From assembly GCF_023805295.1 (NCBI RefSeq), contig NZ_JAMSHT010000001.1:1054001-1118000 (forward strand): a DNA stretch of 64,000 nucleotides, in the 5' to 3' direction. The notes under the pieces were generated by a model that was not told the DNA's origin, did not search any database, and saw only the letters and a list, made by a program, of their open reading frames with translations. Below, in pieces: positions 44,678 to 53,514 of the stretch (positions are counted from its first letter, which is position 1; each line of letters starts with the position of its first letter). Source of the DNA: Sphingomicrobium sediminis. Its GTDB lineage: Bacteria > Pseudomonadota > Alphaproteobacteria > Sphingomonadales > Sphingomonadaceae. The position numbers and the translations under genes are program-made.

Positions 44678-45211
44678 ATGAAAAAAGTAATGCTTCTTGC
44701 CGGCACCATGATGCTGGCTGCCTGTGGCGCCAACGATGATGCCACCGATGCCGACATGAACGAAATGGTTACCGAAGACACGACCGAAGTCAGCGATGCC
44801 GACCGTACGGCACCTGACGGCGAAACCGTCGTCGGCAGCTATTCCATGCGCGACCCGGACGGCAATGAGCGCGGTACGCTCACCATCAACAGCGACTGGT
44901 CCTATTCGCGCACCATGGGTGATGAGACCGAAACCGGCACGTTCAGCTTCAATGATGAAGACTGGCCCTGCTTCGATGCCGCCGACGATGATGCCGGCCC
45001 GATCTGCTACCCGGGTGGCGACGGCAGCGTGAACGATGACGGTAGCTGGACCAGCTATGATTCTGACGGCAATGAAACTGGCACGATCATTCGTATCCAG
45101 GACAGCGCCGAAAGCATCGAGACCGCGACTGCAGATGGCGATGGCGAACAAGCCGTCGCCTCGCCGGGTCAGGGTAGCCCCGGCCGCGAAGACACGTTGA
45201 GCACCGATTAA
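44678..45211 (+). CDS. Small lipoprotein 5 of the array
   Basis: 177 residues with MKKVMLLAGTMMLAAC and lipobox LAAC. The core GSYSMRDPDGNERGTLTINSDWSYS and DWPCFDAADDDAGPICYPGG repeat the array pattern, with Tyr in place of Trp after the second Cys. It has a longer C-terminal tail (about 145-177) rich in Asp, Gly and Ser. It stands alone between two terminators, so it has its own promoter. Confidence 0.7.
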   Translation: MKKVMLLAGTMMLAACGANDDATDADMNEMVTEDTTEVSDADRTAPDGETVVGSYSMRDPDGNERGTLTINSDWSYSRTMGDETETGTFSFNDEDWPCFDAADDDAGPICYPGGDGSVNDDGSWTSYDSDGNETGTIIRIQDSAESIETATADGDGEQAVASPGQGSPGREDTLSTD

Positions 45212-45236
45212 CAAGAAGCTCATCGATCAAAAGGAA

Positions 45237-45264
45237 AAGGCCCGGTGTTCCGCCGGGCCTTTTT
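45237..45264. terminator. Bidirectional terminator between lipoprotein 5 and paralogue B
   Basis: AAGGCCCGG (45237-45245) pairs with CCGGGCCTT (45253-45261) around a 7-nt loop, followed by TTT on the plus strand and by CTTTTCC on the minus strand. It serves both convergent genes. Confidence 0.85.
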
Positions 45265-45839
45265 CATTGCGAGTTGGTCGGATGGAAGTTGATGCGCCCG
45301 CCGCCGCCGCTTGTCAGCACGCCACGCGCCTGCAGGAATTCGAGCAGCTTCAATTTGAACATCGAACGCTCGCCCGCATCGGCATCCTTGCTTTCGATGC
45401 GAAACATCGACCGTTCGGGCGTCACTTCCCAATGCGCTTTGTCCGCATTTGCCCAGAGACGCTGGCCGATGAAGACATTCATCCCATCTTTCTCAAGCTC
45501 CGCCCCGAAAGTGTCGAGCAGGAAGCGACCGCTGCGCCGCTCGGGATCGTCATAATAGACATGGTCGAGCGTCGGCGGGGCCAGGCGCTCGTCCGTCTCC
45601 ACCGCATTCTTCACCGCCTTGGTGGCGACCATGCCGATGACCCGGTTACGCGCCATCAGCTTCAGCGCGCCGACGAAATAGACGCCGGCCAGGGCAAAGA
45701 AGCCGTTCCAGTCCTTGGCGCCGAGCCAGGCCATGATAATCACCGGCACGATCAAGATCGCGCCCTGCACGAACAGCGCAGAGCGGCGCTCCATGAAAGC
45801 GTCGTGGATAGGCGTCAGGATGTGGCGTTCGATCCCCAT
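45264..45839 (-). CDS. Two-TM membrane protein, paralogue B
   Basis: 191 residues with two membrane helices (about 22-40 ALFVQGAILIVPVIIMAWLG and 46-62), then a soluble domain. The segment VYYDDPERRSGRFLLDTFGAELEKDGMNVFIG matches the FYDDAQHRD...FAERLRQQGMTVAYMG stretch of paralogue A in spacing and residues. The C-terminus LKLLEFLQARGVLTSGGGG also parallels A. Together they bracket the lipoprotein array. Function unknown. Confidence 0.6.
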   Translation of the reverse strand: MGIERHILTPIHDAFMERRSALFVQGAILIVPVIIMAWLGAKDWNGFFALAGVYFVGALKLMARNRVIGMVATKAVKNAVETDERLAPPTLDHVYYDDPERRSGRFLLDTFGAELEKDGMNVFIGQRLWANADKAHWEVTPERSMFRIESKDADAGERSMFKLKLLEFLQARGVLTSGGGGRINFHPTNSQ

Positions 45840-45883
45840 TCGCCCTCCTTTAGCAGAAGTGGCTCAACATGGGGTAAAAGCGG

Positions 45884-46357
45884 TCAGTCGAAGACTTCGT
45901 CCGGATCGACGCCCCAAAGGTCACCTTGGTCGATCCAGCCCTCGCGTTCGCCGACGCGGATCAGGCAGCGCGTGCCGTTGCACTCCTCCAGCCGACCGAC
46001 CACGCCGGGCTCCGCGCGATAGCGTACCGGATCGTCGGCATCGGGACCGCTGCGAATGGCGGCGGGGATCGAGCTGTTGACCATGCCGGTCCGGCGATCG
46101 GCGAGAAAAGCGACCGCCATCCAACCCTGGACCCCGTCCGGATCTTCGACCTTGCGCCAATTGTCGTAGCGCTGAACCACCTTGATCGGCAGGTCGCGGC
46201 GCTGGAAAAACCAGATGGCAGGATATTTCTCGCCCGGGCCCGTGCGCATGTTCACCTGGCCCGAGCTGATCGAGGCCCAATAGGGTACCTCGCGCTCATC
46301 CTGCGCCAGGGCCGTCGAGGCCAGAGTGACTGCAAGCAGGCCTGCAACTACGCGCAT
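45884..46357 (-). CDS. Secreted SH3-domain protein
   Basis: 157 residues with a signal peptide (1-18, ending STALAQD) and an SH3-like (SH3_4-type) domain: VNMRTGPGEKYPAIWFFQRRDLPIKVVQRYDNWRKVEDPDGVQGWM is recognisable by its RTGPG, FQRRDLP and W-x-V-E/D-DxDGxxGW elements. A second partial repeat follows (REGWIDQGDLWGV). Such proteins bind or sense cell-wall components; function is not established. It overlaps nothing and ends 1 nt after the NMO-type gene's stop region, so they are adjacent on the same strand. Confidence 0.75.
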   Translation of the reverse strand: MRVVAGLLAVTLASTALAQDEREVPYWASISSGQVNMRTGPGEKYPAIWFFQRRDLPIKVVQRYDNWRKVEDPDGVQGWMAVAFLADRRTGMVNSSIPAAIRSGPDADDPVRYRAEPGVVGRLEECNGTRCLIRVGEREGWIDQGDLWGVDPDEVFD

Positions 46358-47761
46358 TTACGCCCCCGTCAGGATCCGGTCGACCAGCTGCTTCACGGTC
46401 GGCACGAAGCCGTTGGAATAAAAAGGATCATCCTTGAAACGATATGCCGAATGGCCGGCAAACATCAAATTCTCGTCGACCGGCCCGCCATGGGCGATGT
46501 CCTGGAGCGTCTTCTGGATGCAGAAGCTACGCGGGTCGGCTAGGCGGCCCGTCGTATTCTTCTCATTATCCGCCCAGCTGGAGAAACTGCACTGCGAGAG
46601 GCAGCCCATACAGTCGGCCTGGTCCTTGCGGATCTCAGCAAACTCTTCCGGCGTCACAAAGATGAGCGTGTCCTCGGGCGTCTTCATCGCCTCGGTGAAC
46701 CCCGCGCCATGGAATTCGCGCGCGCGATTGAGGTCGGCCTTGGTGACGTAGTAATTCTTGCGCCCCTTCACCCCGACATCGAGCGCGAAGGTATGCTCGC
46801 CAGTCTCTTCCTTGGTGAAGGCGATCTGGCGGTCGCTGCGGGCTTCGAGATTGCGCAGGAACGGATTGCGCACCGCGCTTGAATAGAAACCGGTGGGCGA
46901 GAATTTGTGCAGGAGGACGTCACCCTCCTCCAGCGTCATCAGCCGCGCCTTCCACTCGGGCGGGATCGGGCTTTCCTGGGTAAGCAGCGGGCGCGTACCG
47001 AACTGGAAGGCGATTGGGCCCAATTCCTCGTTGTCGATCCAGTTGTTCCACTCGTCGAGGCGCCAGACGCCGCCCGCCATCACGATCGGCACTTCGGGCG
47101 CGCCATTGTCACGCATCATCTTCCTAAGCTCTGCAACGCGAGGGTACGGATCCTGCGGCTTCTTCGGGTCCTCGGCGTTCGAAAGGCCGTTATGCCCGCC
47201 CGCAAGCCACGGATCTTCGTAAACAACCGCGCCAAGTCCTTCGGGATACTTCGAGTAAGCCCGCTTCCACAGCGCGCGGAAGGCACGGCCCGACGACACG
47301 ATGGGAAGATATTTGACGCCATATTGGCGAGCAATTTCGCTCAGCCGGTAGGGCATGCCAGCACCGCAGGTCACACCGTCGACGAGTTCACCGACATTCT
47401 CCAGCGTTCCATGAAGGACGCGTTCGGCGCCGCCCATCTCCCATAGGACGTTGATGTTGATCGCGCCCTTACCGCCAGCAAGGTCGTGCGCGCGCGTCAC
47501 CTGCGCCGTGGCGCCATCGACGGCGTATTGGATCAGCTCTTCATGGCGGCCGCGACGGGTCATTTCTTCATAGACCTGCGGGATGATCCGGCCGTCGGGA
47601 TCGTAGCTGTCGGCATTGACCGCACTGACCGTACCGATGCCGCCGGCCGCCGCCCAGGCGCCCGAGGATGCATGGTTGGTTGCCGATACGCCCTTGCCGC
47701 CTTCGATCAGCGGCCAGACTTCCTTGCCATTATACTGGATGGGCGAAAGACCCTTGAACAC
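46358..47761 (-). CDS. Nitronate-monooxygenase-type flavin oxidoreductase with a Cys cluster
   Basis: About 467 residues of TIM-barrel FMN enzyme of the 2-nitropropane dioxygenase/NMO family (MAGGV, AFQFGTRPLLTQES, glycine-rich VKYLPIVSSGRAFRALW elements). The C-terminal region adds DCMGCLSQCSFSSW, a C-x2-C-x3-C cluster with a fourth Cys (RSFCIQ) about 25 residues later. This resembles the iron-sulfur motif of 2,4-dienoyl-CoA reductase-like flavoenzymes. Start: GTG at 47761 with AGGAGA 9 nt upstream; GTG 47767 and 47818 are alternatives. Substrate unknown. Confidence 0.75.
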   Translation of the reverse strand: MFKGLSPIQYNGKEVWPLIEGGKGVSATNHASSGAWAAAGGIGTVSAVNADSYDPDGRIIPQVYEEMTRRGRHEELIQYAVDGATAQVTRAHDLAGGKGAININVLWEMGGAERVLHGTLENVGELVDGVTCGAGMPYRLSEIARQYGVKYLPIVSSGRAFRALWKRAYSKYPEGLGAVVYEDPWLAGGHNGLSNAEDPKKPQDPYPRVAELRKMMRDNGAPEVPIVMAGGVWRLDEWNNWIDNEELGPIAFQFGTRPLLTQESPIPPEWKARLMTLEEGDVLLHKFSPTGFYSSAVRNPFLRNLEARSDRQIAFTKEETGEHTFALDVGVKGRKNYYVTKADLNRAREFHGAGFTEAMKTPEDTLIFVTPEEFAEIRKDQADCMGCLSQCSFSSWADNEKNTTGRLADPRSFCIQKTLQDIAHGGPVDENLMFAGHSAYRFKDDPFYSNGFVPTVKQLVDRILTGA

Positions 47762-47845
47762 GTTCACTAATCTCCTGAGATTCGAGAGCAGGCTATAGGG
47801 GGCATCCTCGCCCGCCACAATCCCGCCTTAATTGCCGTGGCCGCC

Positions 47846-48700
47846 TCAGTCGGCGATGGCGTAGTCGAGCCCGATGTCGACCGCTGGCGCACCCATCGTG
47901 ATCTTGCTGGTCGAGATATAGTCGACGCCGGTCTCGGCAATCGCGCGGATGGTCTCCAGCGAGACCCCGCCCGATGCTTCCAGCGGCACCCTGCCCTTCA
48001 CGATGGCGATGGCCTCACGCAGCACGTCCGGCGGCATATTGTCGAGCAGCAGGCGGTCGGCCCCGGCCTCCAGCGCCGGTTCGATCTGGTCCAGCCGGTC
48101 GACCTCGACCTGCACATCCAACCCGTGATCGGCCGCCTTGGCCCTGCGCACCGTCTCGGCAATGTCGCCGCCATTCACGGCGATATGATTGTCCTTGATG
48201 AGCAGCCCATCATCCATGCGCAGGCGATGATTGGTCGCCCCGCCCATGGCACTGGCATATTTGCTCAGTGCGCGCAGGCCCGGGATCGTCTTGCGCGTAT
48301 CGAGCACCTGCGCCTCGGTATGCGAAATCTCGTCGGCAAAACGACGCGCCATCGTCGCAATCCCGCACAGGACCTGCATCGTATTGAGCGCCGAGCGTTC
48401 CGCGCTGAGCATCGCCCGCGCCTTGCCCTCGATGTGCATCAGGTCGCGTCCCGCCTCGACCCTCTCCCCGTCCTCGACCAATTGTTCGATGACGACATCG
48501 GGGTCCAGCCCACGGAAAAAGGCTGCGGCAACTTCCATGCCTGCGACGACGATATCCTCGCGCGTGTCCATGATCGCGGTGAAGCGCGCATCCTCGTCGA
48601 GGGTCGACGCAGAGGTGACGTCGCCGCCCTCGCCCAGATCCTCGGCAAGCACGGCGCGGACATATTCATCCAGATCGAAATGTTCGGGTAGGTCGCTCAT
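47846..48700 (-). CDS. nadC: Nicotinate-nucleotide pyrophosphorylase (quinolinate phosphoribosyltransferase)
   Basis: 284 residues. Motifs ITSASTLDEDARFTA-like N-terminal segment, LDTRKTIPGLRALSKYA (the highly conserved DTRKTxPGxRxxxKYA), NHRLRMDDGLLIKDNHI and VEASGGV (LEASGGVSLETI) are those of NadC. It forms NaMN in de novo NAD synthesis. Start at 48700 is the ATG before SDLPEHFDLD. Partner genes nadA and nadB are not in this window. Confidence 0.96.
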   Translation of the reverse strand: MSDLPEHFDLDEYVRAVLAEDLGEGGDVTSASTLDEDARFTAIMDTREDIVVAGMEVAAAFFRGLDPDVVIEQLVEDGERVEAGRDLMHIEGKARAMLSAERSALNTMQVLCGIATMARRFADEISHTEAQVLDTRKTIPGLRALSKYASAMGGATNHRLRMDDGLLIKDNHIAVNGGDIAETVRRAKAADHGLDVQVEVDRLDQIEPALEAGADRLLLDNMPPDVLREAIAIVKGRVPLEASGGVSLETIRAIAETGVDYISTSKITMGAPAVDIGLDYAIAD

Positions 48701-48731
48701 GGCTTGGCTGTGCCTGCCATCGCGCCGAACC

Positions 48732-49616
48732 TCAAGCCTTCCCTTCGGCAGCGCGCGCCATCTCGGCGACGAGCCCCATCGTATTGCCCTTGGTCGGCTG
48801 CCAATGCGCCTCGTCATGCTCGCGCACATAATGATGCTGGCGCCGTTCGACATAATTGTCGCCGTCCCAGCCGATCACCTTGATGACGCAATTATGCCGG
48901 TCGGCGGTGATATGGTTGAAGCTGGGCGGCTCAATCTTGATCCGCGTCGAAAAAGCCGTGCCCGCCTGGATGACCAGCGCCGAGCCGTCCCCCTTGGGCA
49001 GGTCGACGGTGCGATGCACGCTCGACGTATGATTGTGGCCCGACAGGATGAGGTCGATGCCGACATCGTCGGTCGCGCTGACTGCTGCGACCTGGTTCTG
49101 GATCGGGTCGGACAATTCCTCGCCGCGCGGCAATTTCCACATCGGATGGTGCAGCATCAGGATGCGAAGATCATCGTCCTGCGCCTCGCCGAACTTGTCG
49201 CGCATCAGCTGGATCTGCTCGTCCGAAATCTCGCCATTCTTGATCACCAGCCCGCGCATCGAATTGAGGCCGAGGATCGCGAATCCCTCTTCGTTGAGCC
49301 AAGGGTTCAGCTCCTCGCCCCACTCGCCCATATGCTTCTCATAGGTCGCATTGGGGCTCATGAAGCGTTTGACGAGGTTGAAGCTCGGCACGTCATGATT
49401 GCCCGGCACGACCATCAGGCGGTGGCCGCGCTGCTCGATCTTGTCGAGCCAGTTGCGTGCGGCTTCGAACTCCTCCTCCTTGGCCCATTGGGTGAGGTCG
49501 CCGGCAATGGCGACGAGATCGCTTTCGGTTTCCGCAAGATATTGCTCGGTCGCCGCGACCAGATGCTCTTCATGGATGCCGAAATGGACGTCGGAAAAGT
49601 GTAGGATCGTATGCAT
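48732..49616 (-). CDS. Calcineurin-like metallophosphoesterase
   Basis: 294 residues with the metallophosphoesterase signature: HFSDVHFG (DxH), AGDLTQW (GD), GNHDV (GNHD), HHPMW and SGHNHTSS (GHxH). Active as a dimetal phosphodiesterase or phosphatase; the substrate is unknown. Start at 49616 precedes HTILHFSDVH. It is divergent from the APH-like gene, with starts only 56 bp apart. Confidence 0.88.
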   Translation of the reverse strand: MHTILHFSDVHFGIHEEHLVAATEQYLAETESDLVAIAGDLTQWAKEEEFEAARNWLDKIEQRGHRLMVVPGNHDVPSFNLVKRFMSPNATYEKHMGEWGEELNPWLNEEGFAILGLNSMRGLVIKNGEISDEQIQLMRDKFGEAQDDDLRILMLHHPMWKLPRGEELSDPIQNQVAAVSATDDVGIDLILSGHNHTSSVHRTVDLPKGDGSALVIQAGTAFSTRIKIEPPSFNHITADRHNCVIKVIGWDGDNYVERRQHHYVREHDEAHWQPTKGNTMGLVAEMARAAEGKA

Positions 49617-49672
49617 GGGGCGCCAACGCACGGGGCTTGGCCTTGGCTCCCGCGCCTGTCACAAGACGTGCC

Positions 49673-50740
49673 ATGGACAGGACCAGCGCCAATACGGGCA
49701 CGCGCCCCGTTTCAGACCGTCTCGCGTTCGACGAGAATAGCCTCACCCAGTGGATGCAAAAGCATGTCGAGGGTTTCGAAGGCCCGCTCGAGGTCGAACA
49801 GTTCAAGGGTGGCCAGTCCAACCCGACCTACAAGCTCACGGCCAAGTCGGGCCAATATGTGCTGCGCCGCAAGCCGCCCGGCCGCCTGCTGCCCGGCGCG
49901 CATGCGGTCGAACGCGAATATCGCGTGATGACGCAATTGGGCCTAAATGGCTTTCCGGCGCCGAGGACCCACGGTCTCGAGGAAGATGCCGAGATCATCG
50001 GCACGCCTTTCTTCGTCATGGATATGGTGCCGGGCCGGATCATCTGGGAAGCGCATTTCCCCGACACGGACGACCGCGCCGCGCACTTCGATGCGATGAA
50101 CGCCACGATCGCGCAGCTGCACAGCTTCGATCCTGCCGCCATCGGTCTCTGCGACTATGGGAAGGGCGAGGATTTCATCGCTCGCCAGGTCGCGCGCTGG
50201 TCGGGGCAATATGTGAATGATGTCGAGGCAGGCCGCGTCGAGGCGATGGACAAGCTGGTCGACTGGCTCAAGGACAATGCCCCCGACCGCTCGGGCGAAC
50301 CCGTTCGCGTCATCCATGGCGATTTTCGCTGCGACAACATGATCTTCGACGCGGAGAAGCCGGAAGTACTTGCCGTGCTCGATTGGGAACTCTCGACGCT
50401 GGGCGATCCCGGCGCCGACTTTGCCTATCACCTGCTCATGTATCGCATGCCGAGCGCGGGTAGTTTCACCGGCCTGTTGGGCCGCGATCTGGCCGAACTC
50501 GGCATCCCCAGCGAAGCCGATTATGTCGCCGCTTATTGCGAGCGTACCGGCCGCGACGGTGTTGCCGACCTCGACTATCTCATCGTCTACAACATGTTCC
50601 GACTGGCCGCGATCGTGCACGGCATCAAGGGCCGCGTCGCCCGCGGAAACGCATCGAGCGCCCATGCGGTCGAAACCGCAAAGGCGCTCGAACCCCTGGC
50701 CGAGCTGGCCTGGGCCAACGCCCAGGCCGCCCGGCTCTAG
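49673..50740 (+). CDS. Aminoglycoside-phosphotransferase-fold kinase (ACAD10/11-type)
   Basis: 355 residues of APH-like kinase. The Brenner motif HGDFRCDNMIF and the metal-binding LDWELSTLGDP are present, with the N-lobe FKGGQSNPTYKL and the Lys-containing VLRRKPPG. The wording of the core is that of the ACAD10/11-associated APH domain that phosphorylates hydroxyacyl-CoA, as well as other small-molecule kinases. No acyl-CoA dehydrogenase gene is adjacent, so the substrate is open. Start at 49673 is chosen over 49637 on the basis of family N-termini. Confidence 0.8.
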   Translation: MDRTSANTGTRPVSDRLAFDENSLTQWMQKHVEGFEGPLEVEQFKGGQSNPTYKLTAKSGQYVLRRKPPGRLLPGAHAVEREYRVMTQLGLNGFPAPRTHGLEEDAEIIGTPFFVMDMVPGRIIWEAHFPDTDDRAAHFDAMNATIAQLHSFDPAAIGLCDYGKGEDFIARQVARWSGQYVNDVEAGRVEAMDKLVDWLKDNAPDRSGEPVRVIHGDFRCDNMIFDAEKPEVLAVLDWELSTLGDPGADFAYHLLMYRMPSAGSFTGLLGRDLAELGIPSEADYVAAYCERTGRDGVADLDYLIVYNMFRLAAIVHGIKGRVARGNASSAHAVETAKALEPLAELAWANAQAARL

Positions 50741-50743
50741 AAT

Positions 50744-52915
50744 TTACTCGGTCGGGAAACCGCGACGACGCAGCAGTGCGTCGACGTCCGGATCGCGGCC
50801 GCGGAAGGCGCGATAAGCCTCCGCGCGGTCGGTCGCATTGCCCGTCGCGAGGATATTCTCCGCAAACGCGGCGGCGATTGCCGGATCGTAGACGTTGCCG
50901 GTCGCCTCGAAGGCCTCCCACGTATCCGCATCCATCGTCTCCGACCACAGATAGCTGTAATAGCCGGCCGAATAAGCGTCCGAGCTGAACAGGTGGTTGA
51001 AGTGCGGCAGGCGGTGACGCATCACCGTCTCGACCGGCATCCCGATATTGGCAAGCGCCGAGCGTTCGAACGCATCGACATCGACATCGCCGTCAGGATC
51101 GGTGTGCAACGCCATGTCGACCAGGGCCGACGAGAGATATTGCACCGTCGCAAAGCCTTCGTTGAAAGTCGACGAGGCGGCAATCTTGTCGAGCAATTCC
51201 TGCGGCATGCGCTCGCCCGTCTCGTAATGGACGGCAAAGCGCTCGAGCACCGGCTCGCTAAGCAGCCAATTCTCGTTCACCTGGCTCGGATACTCCACGA
51301 AGTCGCGCTGGTTGCCGGTGAGGCTCGGATAGTCGACGTCCACCAGCATGTAGTGGATGGCATGGCCGAATTCGTGCCACAGCGTCTGTGCGTCATCCAG
51401 GCTGATGAGCACCGGCTCGCCCGGCGCGGGCTTCACGAAATTGTTGTTGTTGGTGAACAGGCCCGGCTCATTGCCTTCAAGCGTCGTGCCGATGCGGAAG
51501 CTGTTCATCCACGCGCCCGAGCGCTTGCCGTCGCGCGCATAGGTGTCGAAGTAGAACAGGCCGATATTCTCGCCCGTCCGGCTGTTGGTCACCTCGAAGG
51601 TGCGAATGTCCGGATGATAAACGGGCACGTCGCCCGTATTTTCGGTCATCGAGATGCCGTAGAGCTGCTCGGCCGACCAGATCATGCCGTCGACCATGTT
51701 GTTCAATTCGAAATAGGGCTTCAGCTCGTCCTGGCTGAGGTCATATTTCGCCTTGCGCACCTGCTCCTGGTAGAAGCGATAGTCCCACGGCTTGATCTCG
51801 CGGACGCCGTCGGCGCTGGCGAATACCATCATGTCGTCGACTTCCTCGCCGACGCGTGCGACAGCGGCGGGCCACACCTTCATCATCAGCTCCATGGCGC
51901 GATCGGGGGTGCCGGCCATCGTGTCCTGCATCCGCCAGTGCGCATGGCTCTCATAACCGAGCAGGTCGGCGCGCAGCGCGCGGACCTTCACGATCTCGGC
52001 GATGATCGCATTGGTGTCATTCTCATCGCCATTGTCGCCGCGATTGACGAAGGCGTTCCACACCTGCTCACGGAAGGCGCGGTCGGTGCCGTAGGACAGG
52101 ACCGGCTGCACCATCGAGCGGGTATTCTTGATCGCATAGCCGTCCATGCCCTGCGCTTCGGCAGCGGCCTTGGCGGCACCGACGACGTCGGCGGGCACGC
52201 CCGCCAGCTGGGCTGCGGTCGCCTGCGTGTAGACATTCTCGTCCGCCAGCACGCGGCTGGAAAATTCGCTGAACAGTTCGGCAAGGCGGCCATTATAGGC
52301 CGACAGCTGCTCCTTGCCCGCCGCATCGAGCAGCGCGCCGTTGCGCACATAGCTCTCATAGCGACGCTCGAGGACGCGCATCTGCTGGTCGGTAAGGTCG
52401 AGCGTCTCGCGCGCATCGTAGAGCGTCTTGATGCGCCAGAAGAGCTGCTCGTTCAGCGTCACCTTGTCGAAGGCGGCCGACAATTTGGGGCTCCATTCGG
52501 CCTGGATGGCGCGCACTTCGGGGGTCGAGATATTGCTCGTGTAAATGCCGAAGATGGACTGGACGCGCGACAAGGTCTCGCCCGACAGCTCCAACCGGTC
52601 GATCGTGTTGGCGAAGGTCGGCATCGAGCGCTGCATCGTGATGCTGTCAATCTCGGCCAGATATTCGTCGATCGCAAAGGCGAAGGCCTCGTCGAACATT
52701 TCGACCGAATAATCCTGCCACTGCGGCACGCCGCCATAGGGACCGGTCCATTCCTGCAAAACGGGGTTGTATGCCACGGCCTCGGCCTCCTGTCGGTCGG
52801 CGGCACCGGTGGCCATCGCGGCCGCGTCGGCGATCGCCGCATCATACGAGCCCGCACCCATGCATCCGGACAGCGTCAGCGCTGACGCGCAGGCCAGCAA
52901 CATCGTCTTTTTCAT
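50744..52915 (-). CDS. M3-family metallopeptidase (Dcp-type dipeptidyl carboxypeptidase), lipoprotein
   Basis: 723 residues with lipobox LSGC (signal MKKTMLLACASALTLSGC). The zinc motif HEFGHAIH and the downstream ENWLL-type Glu region are of the M3 family (oligopeptidase A/Dcp). The wide alpha-helical body matches Dcp. It degrades oligopeptides outside the inner membrane. The start at 52915 gives the compact signal; an in-frame ATG at 52939 with AAGG upstream would add eight residues. It lies 74 nt after the Nudix gene. Confidence 0.85.
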   Translation of the reverse strand: MKKTMLLACASALTLSGCMGAGSYDAAIADAAAMATGAADRQEAEAVAYNPVLQEWTGPYGGVPQWQDYSVEMFDEAFAFAIDEYLAEIDSITMQRSMPTFANTIDRLELSGETLSRVQSIFGIYTSNISTPEVRAIQAEWSPKLSAAFDKVTLNEQLFWRIKTLYDARETLDLTDQQMRVLERRYESYVRNGALLDAAGKEQLSAYNGRLAELFSEFSSRVLADENVYTQATAAQLAGVPADVVGAAKAAAEAQGMDGYAIKNTRSMVQPVLSYGTDRAFREQVWNAFVNRGDNGDENDTNAIIAEIVKVRALRADLLGYESHAHWRMQDTMAGTPDRAMELMMKVWPAAVARVGEEVDDMMVFASADGVREIKPWDYRFYQEQVRKAKYDLSQDELKPYFELNNMVDGMIWSAEQLYGISMTENTGDVPVYHPDIRTFEVTNSRTGENIGLFYFDTYARDGKRSGAWMNSFRIGTTLEGNEPGLFTNNNNFVKPAPGEPVLISLDDAQTLWHEFGHAIHYMLVDVDYPSLTGNQRDFVEYPSQVNENWLLSEPVLERFAVHYETGERMPQELLDKIAASSTFNEGFATVQYLSSALVDMALHTDPDGDVDVDAFERSALANIGMPVETVMRHRLPHFNHLFSSDAYSAGYYSYLWSETMDADTWEAFEATGNVYDPAIAAAFAENILATGNATDRAEAYRAFRGRDPDVDALLRRRGFPTE

Positions 52916-52989
52916 GCGAAAATTCCCATTGGTGTTCATATCGGCGCCTTCATGGCATCGACCGCCTGAACCCACAAGGAACGGTTCGA

Positions 52990-53514
52990 TTAACGACCCG
53001 ACAGGTAGGCCATCAGCCGGACATCGACCGCCGCCCCCGCTGCGCGCCGCCGCGCGACGAAATCGGGCACGTCGGCCAGCGGGATCTTGTGGACGATGAT
53101 ATTCTCGCCCTCGACACCGCCGCCCTCGCCTACTTTCACGCAATCGAGCGCCCGCACTGCGGTGAAGCTCTCGGCCACCAGCCCCGGCGAGGAATAGAAT
53201 TCCCCGATCACTTCGATGCGCCCGGGGCGATAGCCCGTTTCCTCTTCCAGCTCGCGAAAGGCCGCCTTCTCGAAGTCATCGTCGGCCCCGCCCTCGTCAT
53301 CGCCGACCAGGCCGGCAGGCAGTTCGAGGCAGGACTTGCCGATGGGGATGCGATGCTGCTCGACCATCAACAGGCAGTCATCGACGATCGCCTCGATCAC
53401 CACGGCGCGGATCCCGCGCGCGCGGCGAACAAACTCCCACGTCCCCGATTTTACCGCGGTGATGAACTTGCCCTGATATTTGATTTCGCCCTTGGGGCTC
53501 ATGTCCGCGCTCAT
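52990..53514 (-). CDS. Nudix hydrolase, ADP-ribose pyrophosphatase-like
   Basis: 174 residues. The Nudix box is in FEKAAFRELEEETGYRPG (pattern G-x5-E-x7-REUxEExGU; the leading Gly segment is GLVGDDEGG). The context LELPAGLVGDDEG is typical of ADP-ribose/NudF-type hydrolases. It starts 4 nt inside the end of the preceding TPM gene (ATGA-type overlap), so it belongs to the lemA-TPM-TPM-Nudix operon. Confidence 0.85.
   Translation of the reverse strand: MSADMSPKGEIKYQGKFITAVKSGTWEFVRRARGIRAVVIEAIVDDCLLMVEQHRIPIGKSCLELPAGLVGDDEGGADDDFEKAAFRELEEETGYRPGRIEVIGEFYSSPGLVAESFTAVRALDCVKVGEGGGVEGENIIVHKIPLADVPDFVARRRAAGAAVDVRLMAYLSGR

Noticed and set aside
50993..52885. 630-residue plus-strand frame opposite the M3 peptidase
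   Set aside because: The opposite frame has the HEFGHAIH zinc motif and a lipobox; the plus frame has neither motif nor ribosome site.
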